From the NCBI RefSeq assembly GCF_019578655.1, contig NC_063262.1, forward strand, positions 20,343,582-20,407,581: a DNA stretch of 64,000 bases, given 5' to 3'. Source of the stretch: Ricinus communis (lineage: Eukaryota > Streptophyta > Magnoliopsida > Malpighiales > Euphorbiaceae). The first letter of the stretch is position 1; the number at the start of each line of letters is the position of its first letter. Positions 12,081 through 30,436 of the stretch are shown in pieces. The notes under the pieces were generated by a model, which searched no databases, was not told where the DNA came from, and saw only the letters and a list, made by a program, of their open reading frames with translations. The position numbers and the translations under genes are program-made.

Positions 12081-13360
12081 AAAAATTATTTTAAATAAAA
12101 TAAAGTATAATATGCCAATAAAATACTCTTAATATACGATTAGCTTTATATTTATGATTGATTTAGTTAAACTTGTATGAAGTTATTACTCAGTTGTATA
12201 AAATATACTATGTAGATATTTAAAATATGTTTTTACTATATCTTTTCATATATATGTTTATATTATAAAATAATATATGTAAAATCATAAGTTAATAAAG
12301 AAATTTTGAAGTAAAAGAAATATTTTTGATATACTATATGTTCATTACTATGAATTTATAAAAGATAATACTTATATACTAAAAAGATATATATTATAAT
12401 CTTATAAAATTTTGAAAACACACATACTGATGCATCAGTTTTTCAAAATTGAATTAAAATTCAAAATAATTCATGTCCTTAAATATTTTATTATAACATT
12501 ACATATACAGTAGGTTTTGTTATTTTTGTAGAGTTATAAAGCATATATTTTTTGTTTTCAAATATATTGAACTTCAATTGAATGTCTCTTTTGTGTTTAT
12601 CTCTATGTTGATATAATTTAATGCAATTTCTTCTCGATCTATTGTTTTAGCTTCAAAACATCTGCATTATTGCTGAGTTATGAGTTGAAGCTTGATTTAA
12701 ATATTAAAAACTAACACTCAGCTGTATTACAAACTTGATTTCTTCTTTTTTGCTGTTGTAATAATGTTATTTTTGTTTGATTAATTTATTTTTTGTTTGA
12801 TTTTCTAGTATTCTTTTACTTTGTATGTCAGGATGAAGTTGCAAAATTTACTGCTTTCATGGTAGATATTTTGATTTTGTTTCTTGTTTTGTGAGAGTCT
12901 TCAGTTTTGGAAAGAAATAATTGTTTTTAGTAGGAAATAAACTTAAAATTTGAAAATGGTACAAATAAAATAATTTGAATTGATTTTTCATAGAAATAAA
13001 ATCTTTATTTTTATACCGTAAAAATAAAAATTTATAGCTTATTTTCTCTATTTATGTATTTTTCATTCTTTTCCATCGAAAGAGGCCGAAAAGCTTATTG
13101 ATTCACGAATTAAAGAAGAAAATAAAAGAATATATAATAAAACTGAAATTGAAATGGTGATTTTGGCCCGGAAAGGCCAAAACTACCTTTCAAAACCACT
13201 AATTACGGCTACTCGTTTAAGAAAAGAGAGCATAGAATTGTAAATTTCTCAAAACTTGAAAAAAGAGTTCTTGACGTTGATAATTCTGACAATTGAAGGA
13301 TTTAGTAAAATATAATTAAATTTTAAAAATTCCATAATAAAAATTAAAAAAAGAAGTTCA
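12081..13360. other. AT-rich spacer upstream of the MULE transposase
   Basis: AT-rich DNA beyond the transposase N-terminus on its minus strand. Scattered AATACTCTTAATATAC-like strings (about 12116 and 12230) match those inside the MULE block, so it may belong to the element's 5' region. No terminal inverted repeat is visible and no gene is supported. Confidence 0.5.
13161..13182. repeat. Perfect 8-bp inverted repeat (hairpin)
   Basis: TTTTGGCC (13161-13168) and GGCCAAAA (13175-13182) flank a 6-base loop. It stands out in AT-rich spacer but has no T-run typical of a terminator and no nearby gene. It may be part of an old small inverted-repeat transposon; the function is unknown. Confidence 0.6.
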
Positions 13361-13900
13361 GGTACTGGATATGGGTTTTGCCTAATAACTAGGTTAAAGT
13401 AGGGGATCATAGTAATTTAGCCTCATAAAGAAAAAAGATAAAGATAAAAAGAAAAAGGAACAGCTCCCCCTCCCTTGGAATCAAACAGATCTGAAAAGAC
13501 TGACAAGGTGTAAATGTAATTAGAGAGGAATCTGAGAAATGGAAGCCCACCTCTTGTCTTAACATGATAAAGAAAAAAAGAACATGAAGGACCCTGTATT
13601 GGGTCTGGCTGACATAACTTGGTCTCCTCTTCTGTACCCAAAACAGGAAAAAAAAGAAAGAAAATTATCAAAGACCAACCAATCACATACTAAAGAAAAT
13701 TGCCAAGCACAAGAACAAAAGGCCAAAAGCAGTGTCTATTCGATTAATAGTTTAAAGGTTAACTGGGCAAATTATAACTTGGATCCGAAACACAATACAT
13801 TATGTTCTTTAGTTCAAAACGTCTGAGTTTAATAGACAATTACATGTGTGCCCACTTAATCCCAACAATTGAAAAAGGAGAAGAGACACTAAACTGTCAT
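13361..13900. other. Moderately complex non-coding stretch, unassigned
   Basis: Base composition is more balanced than in the flanks, with short open frames on both strands (13423-13686 minus, 13584-13826 plus) that overlap each other and show no domain. It could be a decayed exon, a transposon scrap or a non-coding transcript region. Nothing decides between these. Confidence 0.3.
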
Positions 13901-15780
13901 CATAATAAAATAATCTCTCTTTTTTGTCTTTTTTATATTTATTTATAAGATTCACAATTAAAATTATTTTTATTTTATCTTATTTATAGGATTCAAAAAA
14001 TAATTACAACATTATATTATTTTAGAGAAAATTATATTAATAGTTGTATTTATTTTACTTGTTTGAACCATTATATTTGTTTAATTCTTCTAATGATAAT
14101 TTTAATATTATAAATATCAATAGAAAAATTTTAAAATAAAATTTTTATTTATAAATTTTAATATTTTTAGGGGCAATCTTTTGAATGGCTTTTAAAGATA
14201 ATTTTATACTTTTGTAATATATTTAATTTATTCTTTTCTAGTATTAAATTTTTTACTTTCATGTATATTCATGTACGATAAGTTATAAGCAACGTGATTA
14301 TTATATTCATCAAATATAAAATTTAAATCTATCATTTGTGAATTGTAAATTTATTAATTAATGTATAAATTTATTTTTAAATTTTTAAATTTTTGAACTA
14401 TAATTGTGAAGTTCAAACCTATCATTTATGAATTTTAAATTCTTTAATTAACGTATAAATCTGTTTTTTAATTTTTAAACTTTTGAATTATGATTATAAA
14501 TTTTAGATGTATGTGTGATGAACTTATAGTTTATAATTTATGAATCTTATATTTTTAATCTATGATGTGGTTTCTTTTTTTAATTTTTACTATAATATAT
14601 GAACTTCAAGTTTACATGTAATAAACCTACAGTTTATAATTTATGGACTTATTATTTCTAACTTACGAATATATAGTTTATGATTGATTTTTATAGTCTT
14701 TATCGATGAATTTATGTTTACAAACTTATGATTGTGTTTTATAATTTATAACTATGAATATAAATTTATTATTTTAATATTTCAATATTATTATTAAATT
14801 TTTAAGAATTAAAGTATTGTTATATTATCATAAAAAATAATTTAAATTGAAATTTTATAAAATAAGATCTAATATAATTAAAAATATGAAAATATACTAG
14901 ATTTTATATTTTAATAAAAATTTAATTATTAATAATATTTCATGTATATGTAGAATCTAATCTTAATATATAATATTTTTATTATAAAATATTAATATAT
15001 TATTAAAAATGAATTTAGTGTTATGAAAAAATATATAATATATTAAATATAAAATATAAAATTAAAATAAACAGTATAATAGTAAATTAATAATAATAAT
15101 ATAATAGAAATGAGAAAATGAGTTCTAATAAAAGAAAAAATATTATCTATTTAATATAAACTAGCAAATGAAAAAAATATAATTCCACACACTTGTATGA
15201 AGCGTTGAGTACGTTAAGTATAAATGGACACGAGTCTATCATATAACAACCCGCTTAACCAGCAGATGGTATTAAGATGACAGCTTCTTTTTAAGCCAAT
15301 TGTACAGTCAGGCCTTTCAACTATTATAACCTCGGAATTACTTGAGTTATTTATGTTTTCTTATATTCTAATAGAATTATTTTTTGAGGAAAAAAAAGGC
15401 ATGGACAATGCCCTTTTATTACTTTATATTTAATTTTAATGAACATTTGCTGATGTGTATAATGGGGCCTAATTTAAATAAGTGGACATGATAAATATAT
15501 CCATTTCATGGATTAAGTTGAAAATTAAAAATAAATAAGATGATAAATATTTTAATTTATTTTTAATAATATATTTTATATAATTATTAAATGAAATATT
15601 TATTTATATATACCTTTATATTCTATTCATTTTTTATAAAATTGGATATAATTAATCAATGCACAAGAATCATAGGCTAATTAAATTAAGATCTATTTTG
15701 GAGTTAATTCAATTCTTGTACAAATTTAGGAGTTAATGTAAAAAAATTAATTTGACATGTATTAAAAAGTGTTGAGTGTT
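13901..15780. other. Very AT-rich intergenic spacer
   Basis: Long A+T tracts with short direct repeats such as AAATTTATTAATTAA and TATGAATTTTAAA. No open frame of note and no RNA gene. I see nothing beyond low-complexity spacer. Confidence 0.6.
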
Positions 15781-16340
15781 ATTAGCCAATGAGCTTAAAA
15801 TTTACAGATCTTAGTGTCATCGAGAATATGATTCCAGTTCCAGTACCAAGAATTAAAATGCCTTTTCAAGGCTCCATAAATCTCATGGAATGTATTCCCT
15901 TATAAAGGAGTCTGGACCAAAGCTTTCATGAAGACGCTTCCTGCATTTGGAGGAATCCTTCTTTGCTAGTACCCTGCACGTGATTGACAATGGAAAGATA
16001 ATTTAAAGGAAAACAAAAAAGCCAATCAGGGAATTTGATTTTTTTGCCTGTTAAGTAAACATCAAACTTTGGAGAATCACTCTCATATGATTTGACAGGA
16101 ACTAGGGTGAAAAATTATTGTGTGGCAGAGTTTAGCAAACTCTCCAGGGATGTCCTGTTAGGTATTTGTTGCAAGCAAACTCAGACTACTTCTCAAACAA
16201 AGGGGTGATTCAATTTGGTAAACTGGTATTATAGGAGCAACAGAAACTCCATTGTTCAATGACAGCAAGCAACTATAAGATCAAAAGGGTCCTCTATACA
16301 AGACGAATTTTGACATGAGCCAATTCTCTGATATGATGGG
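15781..16340. other. Complex non-coding stretch, unassigned
   Basis: Composition and word diversity here resemble transcribed DNA rather than the AT-rich spacer before it, but I find no convincing reading frame or splice-linked exons. It lies about 1 kb beyond the stop of the GLR gene on that gene's downstream side, and a transposon remnant lies between, so it is unlikely to be its 3' UTR. Confidence 0.25.
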
Positions 16341-16459
16341 TGAGACAAGAGTGTATTCATAGAATAGAATATACTTTCTGTCTTTTTTCAGTGATTTTTC
16401 TCTACTATTCTAGAAACAAAATTAAGTACAGCGCACACTCAAATAAGAAAAATCATGAC

Positions 16460-17160
16460 CATAATTTACAATGGATGCTCAAATTTTGGTTCAAAAACTC
16501 ATGTTTGAAGTGGCTAAAATTTGCAATTGGTTCCCAAACTTATCAATTGAATCATCACATAAATTGTATAAGAGATTGGCATAATCAAAGTTCAAAGATA
16601 AAGGTTAAAAATTTGTAAAGAACTCAATCAACACCGGTTTAACCCAACTAAAGTGACATATTGAATACAGTGAAATTGCTTTCCAAAAACAAAAATCGAG
16701 AAGGACAATCAATTACAAGTGTGTGAATTAAATCATTAATTACAAAATAACAAACTAAACTTAAACGACATGAAGAACCTAGGTCCTAAAATCCTAAGAA
16801 TAGTCCATTATCATTCCTTGAACACAACATATGCGAATAAATACAATCAAGTGATAATAAAACCAAAAACTCCCACCCTACACTTGAATAGAACGCTGCC
16901 CTCAGTGTTAGAAAAAGTGGGTATATAACACAGCTAGCACATAAGAAGAGTGAAGATCATATTAAATGCACATAGCATAAGGGTAAGGCAAAGTGTTCAA
17001 CTAAAATAACATAAGATAAAAGAAAAAGGAAAGAAAATAAATAAAATAAAAATAAAAAAGAAATGAAAATAGAACTGGAGAAACAAAATTATAGTAGCAA
17101 TTTAATATATAGTACCACCAGAGCAATTAATCACAAGAATCTTATTAGAATAATGATACC
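16460..17160. mobile_element. Possible Athila-like retrotransposon remnant
   Basis: The stretch contains CCCACCCTACACTTGAA near 16873, followed by a short motif on tract lengths and charges like CTGCCCTCAGTGTTAG. The Athila-like element at 51770-56549 has a closely similar CACCCCACACTTGAAGG motif near 54860, with similar A-rich, CAA-rich sequence on its left. Such CCCCACACTTG strings are the complement of polypurine sequence near Athila 3' ends. There are no LTR termini or ORF here, so this is a fragment at best. Confidence 0.35.
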
Positions 17161-17370
17161 ACATGACTTATATTCACTGCTCCGACAGATTTTACCTATC
17201 ATGACAGGGGAAACTTATTACAACATTTTTATACCATAAAACATAAAACAAAGATATTTACAAGTTAAATACCTATATTACATAGTTCTTTACATTTAGC
17301 GCACAAAATGAGTATATACGAGAATTGGAATTAAATTCTTGGCAGATCCTCCAATCTCCTTCAGTTAAGA

Positions 17371-22038
<4,668 letters not shown>

Positions 22039-22974
22039 GAAACACCCAGTAGAGAGTATAAATTGAAGAGTAAACTCAAAAAAAGAGAATCCAAAAACTG
22101 TAGGCTAAAAGAGGAAATTGGAAAGAGGGCTGGGTTCAGTGAAGAAGTTGCCATATCTATTCTGTTCTTTTGGGGGAAGAAAGCAAGGTGGCACGTATCC
22201 TTTATGAAACCAAGAAAAGGATGACGAAGACGAGGCAAACACTTTAAACGGTAAATGGGTTTTGGTAATGGGAATTGAATAGGAGCAGTGGCACCACGGA
22301 TATTTTGTAAAATATAATAATAATTAATTAATGGTCAAGAAGGAGAAGCAAAACGTGGAAAAGTGAATAAAAAAAATAGACATTGTGGGAATTGTGCAAA
22401 GTAAATAGAAAATGAATTATGAATAATTTGAGTAATTTGCATGCATCAGCTGCTTGCTTAGCAAAGATGAGGGAGTTGTTGACACCTCCCTGTTGCTAAA
22501 TTTTCATTCTAATTTGTCCCTAAAGTTATATATGGTTTCCATTAGTTTCCCAATATTTGCTTTTTCTTTCTATATATTTAAGGTTGTGTTGATTTCGAAT
22601 CTTACTTTAATTCGTTTGATTTATAAATAAATTTATAATGGAATCTTTTTCTGTTTCGTGCTATATGTAATAAAAATAGAATTAATTAAAAATTAATTTA
22701 GAATTAAAATACATCTTTTATATAAAAAATAATTCACTTTTTAATTTATATGCGAATTAAAAATATTAACTTTTAAGTTGATGTCATTAATTCCTACTTT
22801 TTAAATATCTTATTAAACTTTTATAAATACGGTAATTTTAAAGTATAACGTGAGAAAATTAATTGACTCATTAATGAAGTATATACGTGTTCATTCTTAC
22901 TAACCTAACAATTAAAGAAAGATTGACTATAATCTAGAATGAATAAAAGAGATTATCTTTCTAAAATGAATGAA
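22039..22974. other. 5' flank of the GLR gene, then AT-rich spacer
   Basis: The first 250 bases upstream of the GLR start hold its presumed 5' UTR and promoter. They are less AT-rich than what follows, but no TATA box or other element can be placed with confidence. Beyond about 22300 the sequence is AT-rich spacer. Confidence 0.4.
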
Positions 22975-23558
22975 TTATATATATATTAATTTTTAAAATT
23001 TAAAATTTTATTTACATATATAATTATTTGATACATAGGACTCAAACTTATATATAATTTTATAATTTTTTTATTAATTGATTAATAAGTTATGTTCCTG
23101 AATAGATATTGATTCTAATTCTAATAAATTAGTTTTTTGATTAAATAATAATTATCCCAAAAAGTAACATATTAATTATATTTTAATATTATATTAACTA
23201 ATAAATAATTTTTAATTAGATAATAATTCTAATTATAAAAAATAATATTTTTAAATATTATATTCATTAATAAATTAATTTTTAATTATATTATAATTTC
23301 TAATTCTAAAAATAGTAATATCAATTATATTAATAATATTAATTTATCACAGAATTAATTAATATATATTCTTAAAATAATTTTTATATAATTATATAAA
23401 TAAAATATAAAAATTAAAGATATTTAAAAATAGTTCGTTTGTTATTATTATAAAATATTATAATTTAATATTAAATATTAAAATTTTATTAAATTAATAT
23501 TTATAAATTTAATTTTTTATAATTAAAATATTAATAATAACCATACAATACACGGATG
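22975..23558. mobile_element. Helitron-like AT-rich repeat, copy 1
   Basis: From ATATATATATTAATTTTTAAAA the copy follows the same order of blocks as the three copies at 56633-58813: an ACATAGGACTCAAACTTATAT-like block, a TTGATTAATAAGTTA block, repeated TAGATAATAATT units, and a terminal TACAATACACGGATGAACAA block. The other copies finish with AACTAG; here the end reads CAATTAAT, so the terminus has mutated. It carries no coding sequence. The Helitron assignment rests on the CTAG ends of its relatives and a weak hairpin just before them. Confidence 0.45.
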
Positions 23559-25513
23559 AACAATTAATACATAGAAATTTTGAGTCTGCATTTTAACACG
23601 TAAAATAAAAATTTCACACATATATTTATATATAGATATCATGTAGACGTGTAGTTTTCATACTTTTTGAATTAATTTTTTTATTTATTATATTAATATG
23701 TTAACTAATATATTTTTTTTACCAATTAGATATCTTAAAAACAGCATCTCATAACTTAATTTTAACTAAATAATAATTCCTAATCCTTTAAAATATTTAT
23801 TATATTAATTTATATAAACATAATTAATGATATTAATTACTAAATCAATAAATTTTGTTAAAATGTTACCAACTATACTGTTCATTGTATTACTATTATT
23901 TTCCTTTGATAGATAATTTTCAAAGAAGACAAAAACAAAGGGAAAGTTAACCTGCACCAACTTTCATCTAGGACTTTGGAAAGAGCCTCACAGTTTATTC
24001 CCTTGGTCAATTAAGAGATTTTCTACTTCTTTTATCTATTCTAAAACCATTTTTAAGCAAACAAATATGTTTACTTTTGGAATCTTTTTCCACGTTAAAG
24101 TTCATTCATCAAAAGACATTTCACGGGAGTGAATTTAACACTTTGTATATATAATCCAATTACACTTTTCCTTTTGACTTAATTATAAAAAGAAATCTTA
24201 TATCTTACAATTATTATCAAATTTGGTACGTATTAATTTTAATTTTAATTTTTATTAAAATTATCAATTAAATTTATTGATATCGTGTGAATTTCGGGCG
24301 TCAATAAGAAAAAAAATGAGACTGAATCAACATTCTCACTGCTAAAAAAGTGGGACTGAATCAATATTTTTATTACTAAAATTAATGTCATTTAAATATA
24401 TGAAATTAATAAAAGTCTAAAATTTAAAATTTAAAATATATACTTAAATGATAATATTTTAATAATAAAATATATCAATAATTTTAATATTATATTAATT
24501 ATTTTTTATTATCATCAAATTTTACATTATATTAATAAATTTAAAAAATTATTTTATAAATATTAAAATTAATATTAAAATATAATAAAGTGCAAAATCT
24601 GCAATTCTTGTTGTAATTTTTTGTTTATTTCAATATGAAAATTCACTTTATGCATCCTCTTATTAAATACTTACCATCTTAGCAACCTATTAGAACTTTG
24701 CAACTTTTACTGAATCACTTCACCGTACGACACTGTCACAAAAGCTACAGGAGATCTGTTAAAAGAAAAGGAAAAGGTTAAAAATAGATGAGAAGAACTA
24801 AAAGAAAGGCACCACATGAATGAAAAAGTTAAAAAGGAAAGTATTCTATCCTGTTTACAAACACTGTGGCAATTTAATTGTGTTTTGAACTGTAAGGTTG
24901 ACAATACCTCATGATTAAGAAAGGACCACTTTTGTGGTATTATTCCTAATGGCACACTAATTTTACTTTTAAAAAAATAGGTGCTATTTGATGGAAAAGC
25001 TTAAGCATCTCTCCTTTGATTAATTAAGGGTTGTTTGGTTCCTAAAGAAATAGAATAAAACTGAGAATGAGTGATATTAGTAGTGTTTGATTTATCAAAA
25101 ATTACTCCAGGATCCAAATAGGATTACTCCAACAATGGAAATCAGTTAATTCTCTTTTTTCTTTCTAAAAAATGAAAAGCTTGTTCACATAAGAATCAAG
25201 TCTAATCATTATAAATGTCAAATAAATAAAATAATAATTTATTATTTATATAAATTTTATTTTAATATTATTAATTGTATATAATAATTACAAATTAAAT
25301 ATAATTATTTTTATCTATAATTAAGTATGATTATCGATATCAACTATAAATAAATTTAATTTCCATTCAATACTCAATCAAATAATATATGAAATATAAT
25401 TATTACCATTCTCAATCATCTTCATTCTCATTTCCATTTTCTACCTTAACCAAACAGATTCTAGTTAATATAATGTAGCGTGTATAGATATGATCAAGGT
25501 ACAATACTACCAT
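23559..25513. other. AT-rich intergenic spacer
   Basis: Mostly low-complexity A+T. A patch near 23570-23870 may be another decayed relative of the Helitron-like repeats. A more complex patch at 24600-25150 contains a short minus-strand open frame (24707-24955) without domains. No gene or RNA gene is supported. Confidence 0.5.
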
Positions 25514-25700
25514 TGCAATGGTGGTCTAGTGGTTGGACGCGTTGCATTAAACAATTTACCGATTTGGATTCAAAGAAAATAGTTATCGAAATTTAAACCT
25601 GAATACACATGTCATACTCTGATTGAATATAAAGTACACAACTTTGGTTTGATTTTCCTATATAGTTCCGAACTTGGAGCTGAGACATATTTGGATTTCA
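25514..25700 (+). mobile_element. Possible tRNA-derived SINE remnant
   Basis: The string GGTGGTCTAGTGGTTGGACG resembles the A-box region of a plant tRNA, and a degenerate B-box-like GATTTGGATTC follows about 35 bases on. The segment does not fold into a full tRNA, so a tRNA-headed SINE is the better reading if the resemblance is real. I see no poly-A or poly-T tail and no target duplication. Confidence 0.2.
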
Positions 25701-25775
25701 TTTCAAGTTTAGTTGTGGTTGCATGAATATTTCACAATAAAAAACTATCATATAGTCATATTTAACGGAAATTGT

Positions 25776-25984
25776 TGTAACTTGGATCAGAGAGAAAAGT
25801 TTGTGAAAGTGAATTAACAAAAAATATTATGACCTGATACATTTATATACAAAAGTAAAGAAATTGAAAAACTATTCTATTAAATTAGCTAATCTATTAG
25901 CTGCTAGACTAACTAATTTACTGACATGTTTATTCCTTGACTTTGACTTGTAACAGTCTCGTCATGCATTTGTTGTTCTTCACA
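25776..25984 (-). repeat. 3' LTR of the minus-strand Copia element
   Basis: It matches the 30437-30661 LTR along its length with many substitutions and a net 16-bp length difference. The left flank is ATTGT. Confidence 0.8.
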
Positions 25985-26029
25985 TCCTTATATGTCGATT
26001 ATGTTCATCTTGCTTAATAGTAACTCAGG

Positions 26030-29000
26030 TTGAGCAAGATGTAAAGCTTTAGTGTATAAACCTGCTAACTACTTTGTTGTTCTTAGATATGCTAGCTCAA
26101 TTAATCCTGACATAATCTTTTCCCTTATAAAATAGCAATCTAATTCAATATGTCTGGTCCTTTCATGAACACTGGATTTTTAGCTATATGAAGTGCAAGA
26201 ACATTATCACAATACAACTCTACTGCCTTCTTTAATTTGAAACTAAAATCCTTTAAAAGATACACCATCCACATTATTTTACTTGTTGCAACTGCCACAG
26301 TTCTATATTCAGCCTCAACTGAACTTCTAGAGATCTTATGTTGCTTATTTAACTTCCAACTTAACATTCAATCACCAATGAGCACACACTATCTTGTAAC
26401 TGACTTTCTAGTCTCTTGGCAGCTTTTCCAATCACTATGCCTTTAATTGCATTTCTAAATTAGAATACATGAGAATTCCCTGTCCCTGACCTGGAGCCCT
26501 TTTGAGATACTTCAATACTTTGTAAGCATCTTCCAGATGAACCTTTGTGGGCTTATCCATGAATTGAGAAAATGTATGCACAACAAATTACAAGTCTAGT
26601 ATGGTTAAAGTAAGATAGAGAAGCTTTCCAACCAATTATCTGTACAAACTTGCATTTGCTAATAAATTTTGATATGTATCTTTGATTCAAATCTACGGTA
26701 GTTCTTTTAGACTTGCATCCAAGTTGATCATACTCCCACAATAACTCTAATATATACTTTCTTTGACAGATAAAAATCCCTTTCTTGGAACTTGCAATTT
26801 CAAGTCTTTTATTAGCTTGAATTGAGACTTTAACTTTTCCTTTAGTTCTTTTATTAGCTCTTTTTGATTACTGGCTATGATGATGTCATCAACATAGACT
26901 AATAAAGCAACAAAACCTCTATTTTAAGCTTTAGTAAATAGTGAGCAATCTAATTTTGATTGTTGAAAACCATATCTCAATAACACCTCGGTAAATTTAG
27001 CATTACAATGTCTGGATGCTTGCTTTAGACCATAAAGTGATTTTTAGAGCTTACATACTAAAGATTTTGTGTTCACTTTTTTCCCAGCAGCTCCATTTTC
27101 AATAGCAGCACTAGTATTTCCACCAACAGCTTCATTTTCCTTCCAATTGTGAATTTCCCCTTGAAAATGATAGCCTGGTGGGATCTCCATATATACCTCT
27201 TCCAACAAATCCTCATTAAGAAAAGCATTACTCATATCAAGTTGAGACAAAGTCCAATTATGCATAGCAGCTAAAATCAAGGAATATTTTAACTGTAGCA
27301 TGCTTAGCCATAGTCAAATTCCTCGCTTTATGTGTAGCCTTTAGCTACCAGTCTGGCCTTGTGCCTTTTTACACTTCCATCTGAAGACTTACTTACACCC
27401 TACTGGTTACTTATCAAGAGCTAATGAAATAAGTGAATAAGTCTTATTATGAGTGAGAGCTTTCAGCTCTTCAACTATAGTAGCTTTCTAATGATCAGAT
27501 TTAGCAGCTTGATGGTAGGTTGTGGGGTTAGGTTGTCTTAAAATGGCATGACTAAAGTGTTGTTGAGAATATGACAAATAATTATAGGTAATGATATAAT
27601 TGTAATGGATATGAAGTAAAAAATGATGACATCATGGGATTTTAATGCTAAAGGGCAATGATAATCAACTAAGTATGCAGGTTGTTTTGAAACTCTTATA
27701 CTCTTTGTAGTGGTAACTAGTGTAGGAGAAGGACAAGAAAATAGTTAAGAAGTTTGAGGAGAAGCAGAAAGTAAGATTTAATGAGAAGCATCTGTAGATA
27801 AATCAGAATTTAACAAGGGTTGAAGAGAATGATTAAAAATAGAAGGGATAGAAGGAGGTGGTAAGAAAGTAAAATCTAGAGAGTGATAAAAAAGAGAAGA
27901 ATCAATAGAAAGTATAATTAAATTGAAAGAAATATGATTGAGAGATAAAGTGTGAGAATAAGAAAAATAATTCTCATAAAGTTTGACATCTCTAGAGTGG
28001 AAAGTCATTGTCTTATCCAAATCATATAACTTGTATCCTTTTAACCCTCAATGGATAACCAAGAAAGATAAATTTCTTGGCTCTAGATTCATATTTGGTT
28101 TTATGACTTATAATGTTGCCAGCAAAGTAAAGACAACCGAATGACCTCAACAAACTATAATCTGGTACTTTGTTAAAGAGAACTTTATAAGGAGATTTTT
28201 AGTTCAAAATAGGGGAAGGAACTCTATTTATCAAGTAGGTAGATGTGAATACAGCATCACTTCAAAAAATAAAGGTAGAGAAGCATGAAAAAGGAGGGTT
28301 CTGGATGTGTTTAGAATATGATGGTGTTTCCTTTTCACCACTCCATTTTATTGTGGAGTGTATAGACAGTAAACTTGATGTATAATACATTTCTCTACAT
28401 TAAAGGTTGGGAGATTAAATTCAAAGGTATTATCTGTCCTATGATTTTGATAAAAATATTGAATTGATTATAGATGAGAGAATACAGCTGTTGCACTAGA
28501 AAGCCAACTTGAGAATTGTGTTTCATAAAAGACACCCAAGTATGTCTATTATAATCATTAATAACAGATAGAAAGTAATGATTTTTATTAAGATCACTCT
28601 GAGCATATGGTCTTAAATGTCCATGTGGACTACATTGAACAAGGATTTAGCATGATCAATAGAATAAAGAAAAGGTAAACATTTAAGTTTAACCTTTGGA
28701 GAAGTAAAACAAACCTCAATATTCACACTTTAATACTTAGACAACAAGAAATGTAAACTAGAAAAATTCCTTAAGATTCACATGATCCACAAACGAAGAT
28801 GTCAAATGGTTGAACTTACTCCATATATCATTCTAGTACAATAATTAACAAATTGAAAAGATGATAATGAAGGTCTTTGAAAGTAATAAAGGCCTACATG
28901 CATTTTAGTATGACCAATCCTCATCCTTAATGACTAGTCTTCAATTGGCAATGAGAAATAAAAAAGTTAAGTTCACAAGATAATTAAGGGATAATTTGCT

Positions 29001-30370
29001 TACTGAAATGAGATTGAAGCTAAAGGTTGGTATAAGAAGAACATTATACAAAACAATGTACTGATTTAGTACAACAGTACCAATATGAGTCATTTATGCC
29101 TTAGATTTGTCAAGGAGATAAACAAACAGCTTATGAACAGGTTTATAAGAATGAAAGAAATTCAATGAACATGAAATGTGGTAAATTGCACCAGTGTCTA
29201 GAATTTAAGATGATCTATGAAGTTGATTTGCAATGCTAGATGAAATGACATGTTTACTTGTAAGATTTGAGATTGGAACAAAAACATGTAGATTTGAAGG
29301 TGTGTTTGAAGGTGTAGGTGAAATGATATTATTTATTTCTAGAAGAGTCATCAACCTTTAAATTTGATCATTAACTATGATAAAGAGCTAGAGCCTTCAT
29401 TTACATAAGCATGCGACTTAGATCCTACAAAAATCTGATTAGCATTCTTAAAATGAGCATTATTATTCTTACCTCTTGTAAACTTGAAATCTAGCAGGAA
29501 ACCTATTAACTGGAAGCATTCTCTTTCAAATGCCCCGTCCTATGATAACCACAGATCAAATCAGATTTTGACTCTTGATTGCCATAGCTGCCATCTCAGA
29601 GAAGTTGTGATTATGCAATAAAAAAGTTGTTTGACTTTTTTCTCTGAGAATCATGTTATAAACCTGATCTAAAGTATAAAATTGTTTCATCATGATTATC
29701 TAAGATCGTACTCTTTGGTATGATTTACTTAAGCCATTGAGAAACTTAAAAATGAAATCCTTTAGTTGAGCTTCTGCATATACTTGAAAGCAATCATCAC
29801 TGCATTTACCACATACACAGTGAGGAAGAGGTCGAAATACTCTTAATTCTTCCCAAATCCTATTCAATTTTGTAAAACAAGCATCCATATTCTTGTTTCC
29901 TTGAGTGATTAAATAAAGCAATTATTGAAAATGACAAATGCATGAGTTATCTAGTTATGAAAACCTTTGATTTAATTTGTTCCAGATCTATGAAGCTTCC
30001 TCCATGTAAAAGATTGTAGAAGCAATTTTTGGAGAAATAGATTGCAGCAGCCACACAATAATTAGATTGTTGTATTAAATCTAAGGCAGATACATTACAT
30101 CATCAGGAGCTGGTTTCTTAATCGATCCATTAAGAAATCCTTACTTGTTTTTTATTGATACAACTAATAGAAAAGATATTTTTTAGGAGGAGAAATTCAT
30201 CATAGTGAGCTCAAGAGTAACCACTACGAAGTTAACATGAATTAAAAAGGGAATTTAAATTAGAAGAAGGTAATATGGTGATGATGGATCTTCCATAGGA
30301 TTACGAGAAGAATTTAAACTATTAATAACAGATTCTGCCATTGTTGAAAAGAATTATAGAGAAAGCTAAG
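26030..30370 (-). pseudogene. gag-pol pseudogene of the minus-strand Copia element
   Basis: In minus order: a gag block (29700-29921) with LNRIWEELRVFRPLPHCVCG; a zinc-knuckle-like remnant with CGYHRTGHLKENA near 29520; an integrase C-terminal block (about 28040-28220) with PDYSLLRSFGCLYFAGN; reverse transcriptase (about 26540-27300) with QLDMSNAFLNEDL, a KSLYGLKQASR motif and LVYVDDIIIASN near 26890; and RNase H (26050-26367) with SWKLNKQHKISRSSVEAEYR and ELYCDNVLALHIAKNPVF. Each block is intact for only 60-90 codons. In-frame stops and frameshifts separate them, and I could not place a protease motif. The product cannot be made. Confidence 0.8.
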
Positions 30371-30436
30371 AGATAATGATGAAAGCAAAAAAATAACCGC
30401 CAATGCTTTAGATCTTATCCTAGAGCTTTAATACCA

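Noticed and set aside
15895..15960. A possible miR166-like precursor (GGAATGTATTCCC then TCTGGACCAAAGCTTTCATG)
   Set aside because: The resemblance to miR166 and its star strand is partial, the arms are too close, and they do not pair into a long hairpin.
25514..25590. A functional tRNA gene
   Set aside because: Only an A-box-like string and a weak B-box exist. Acceptor and anticodon stems cannot be formed.
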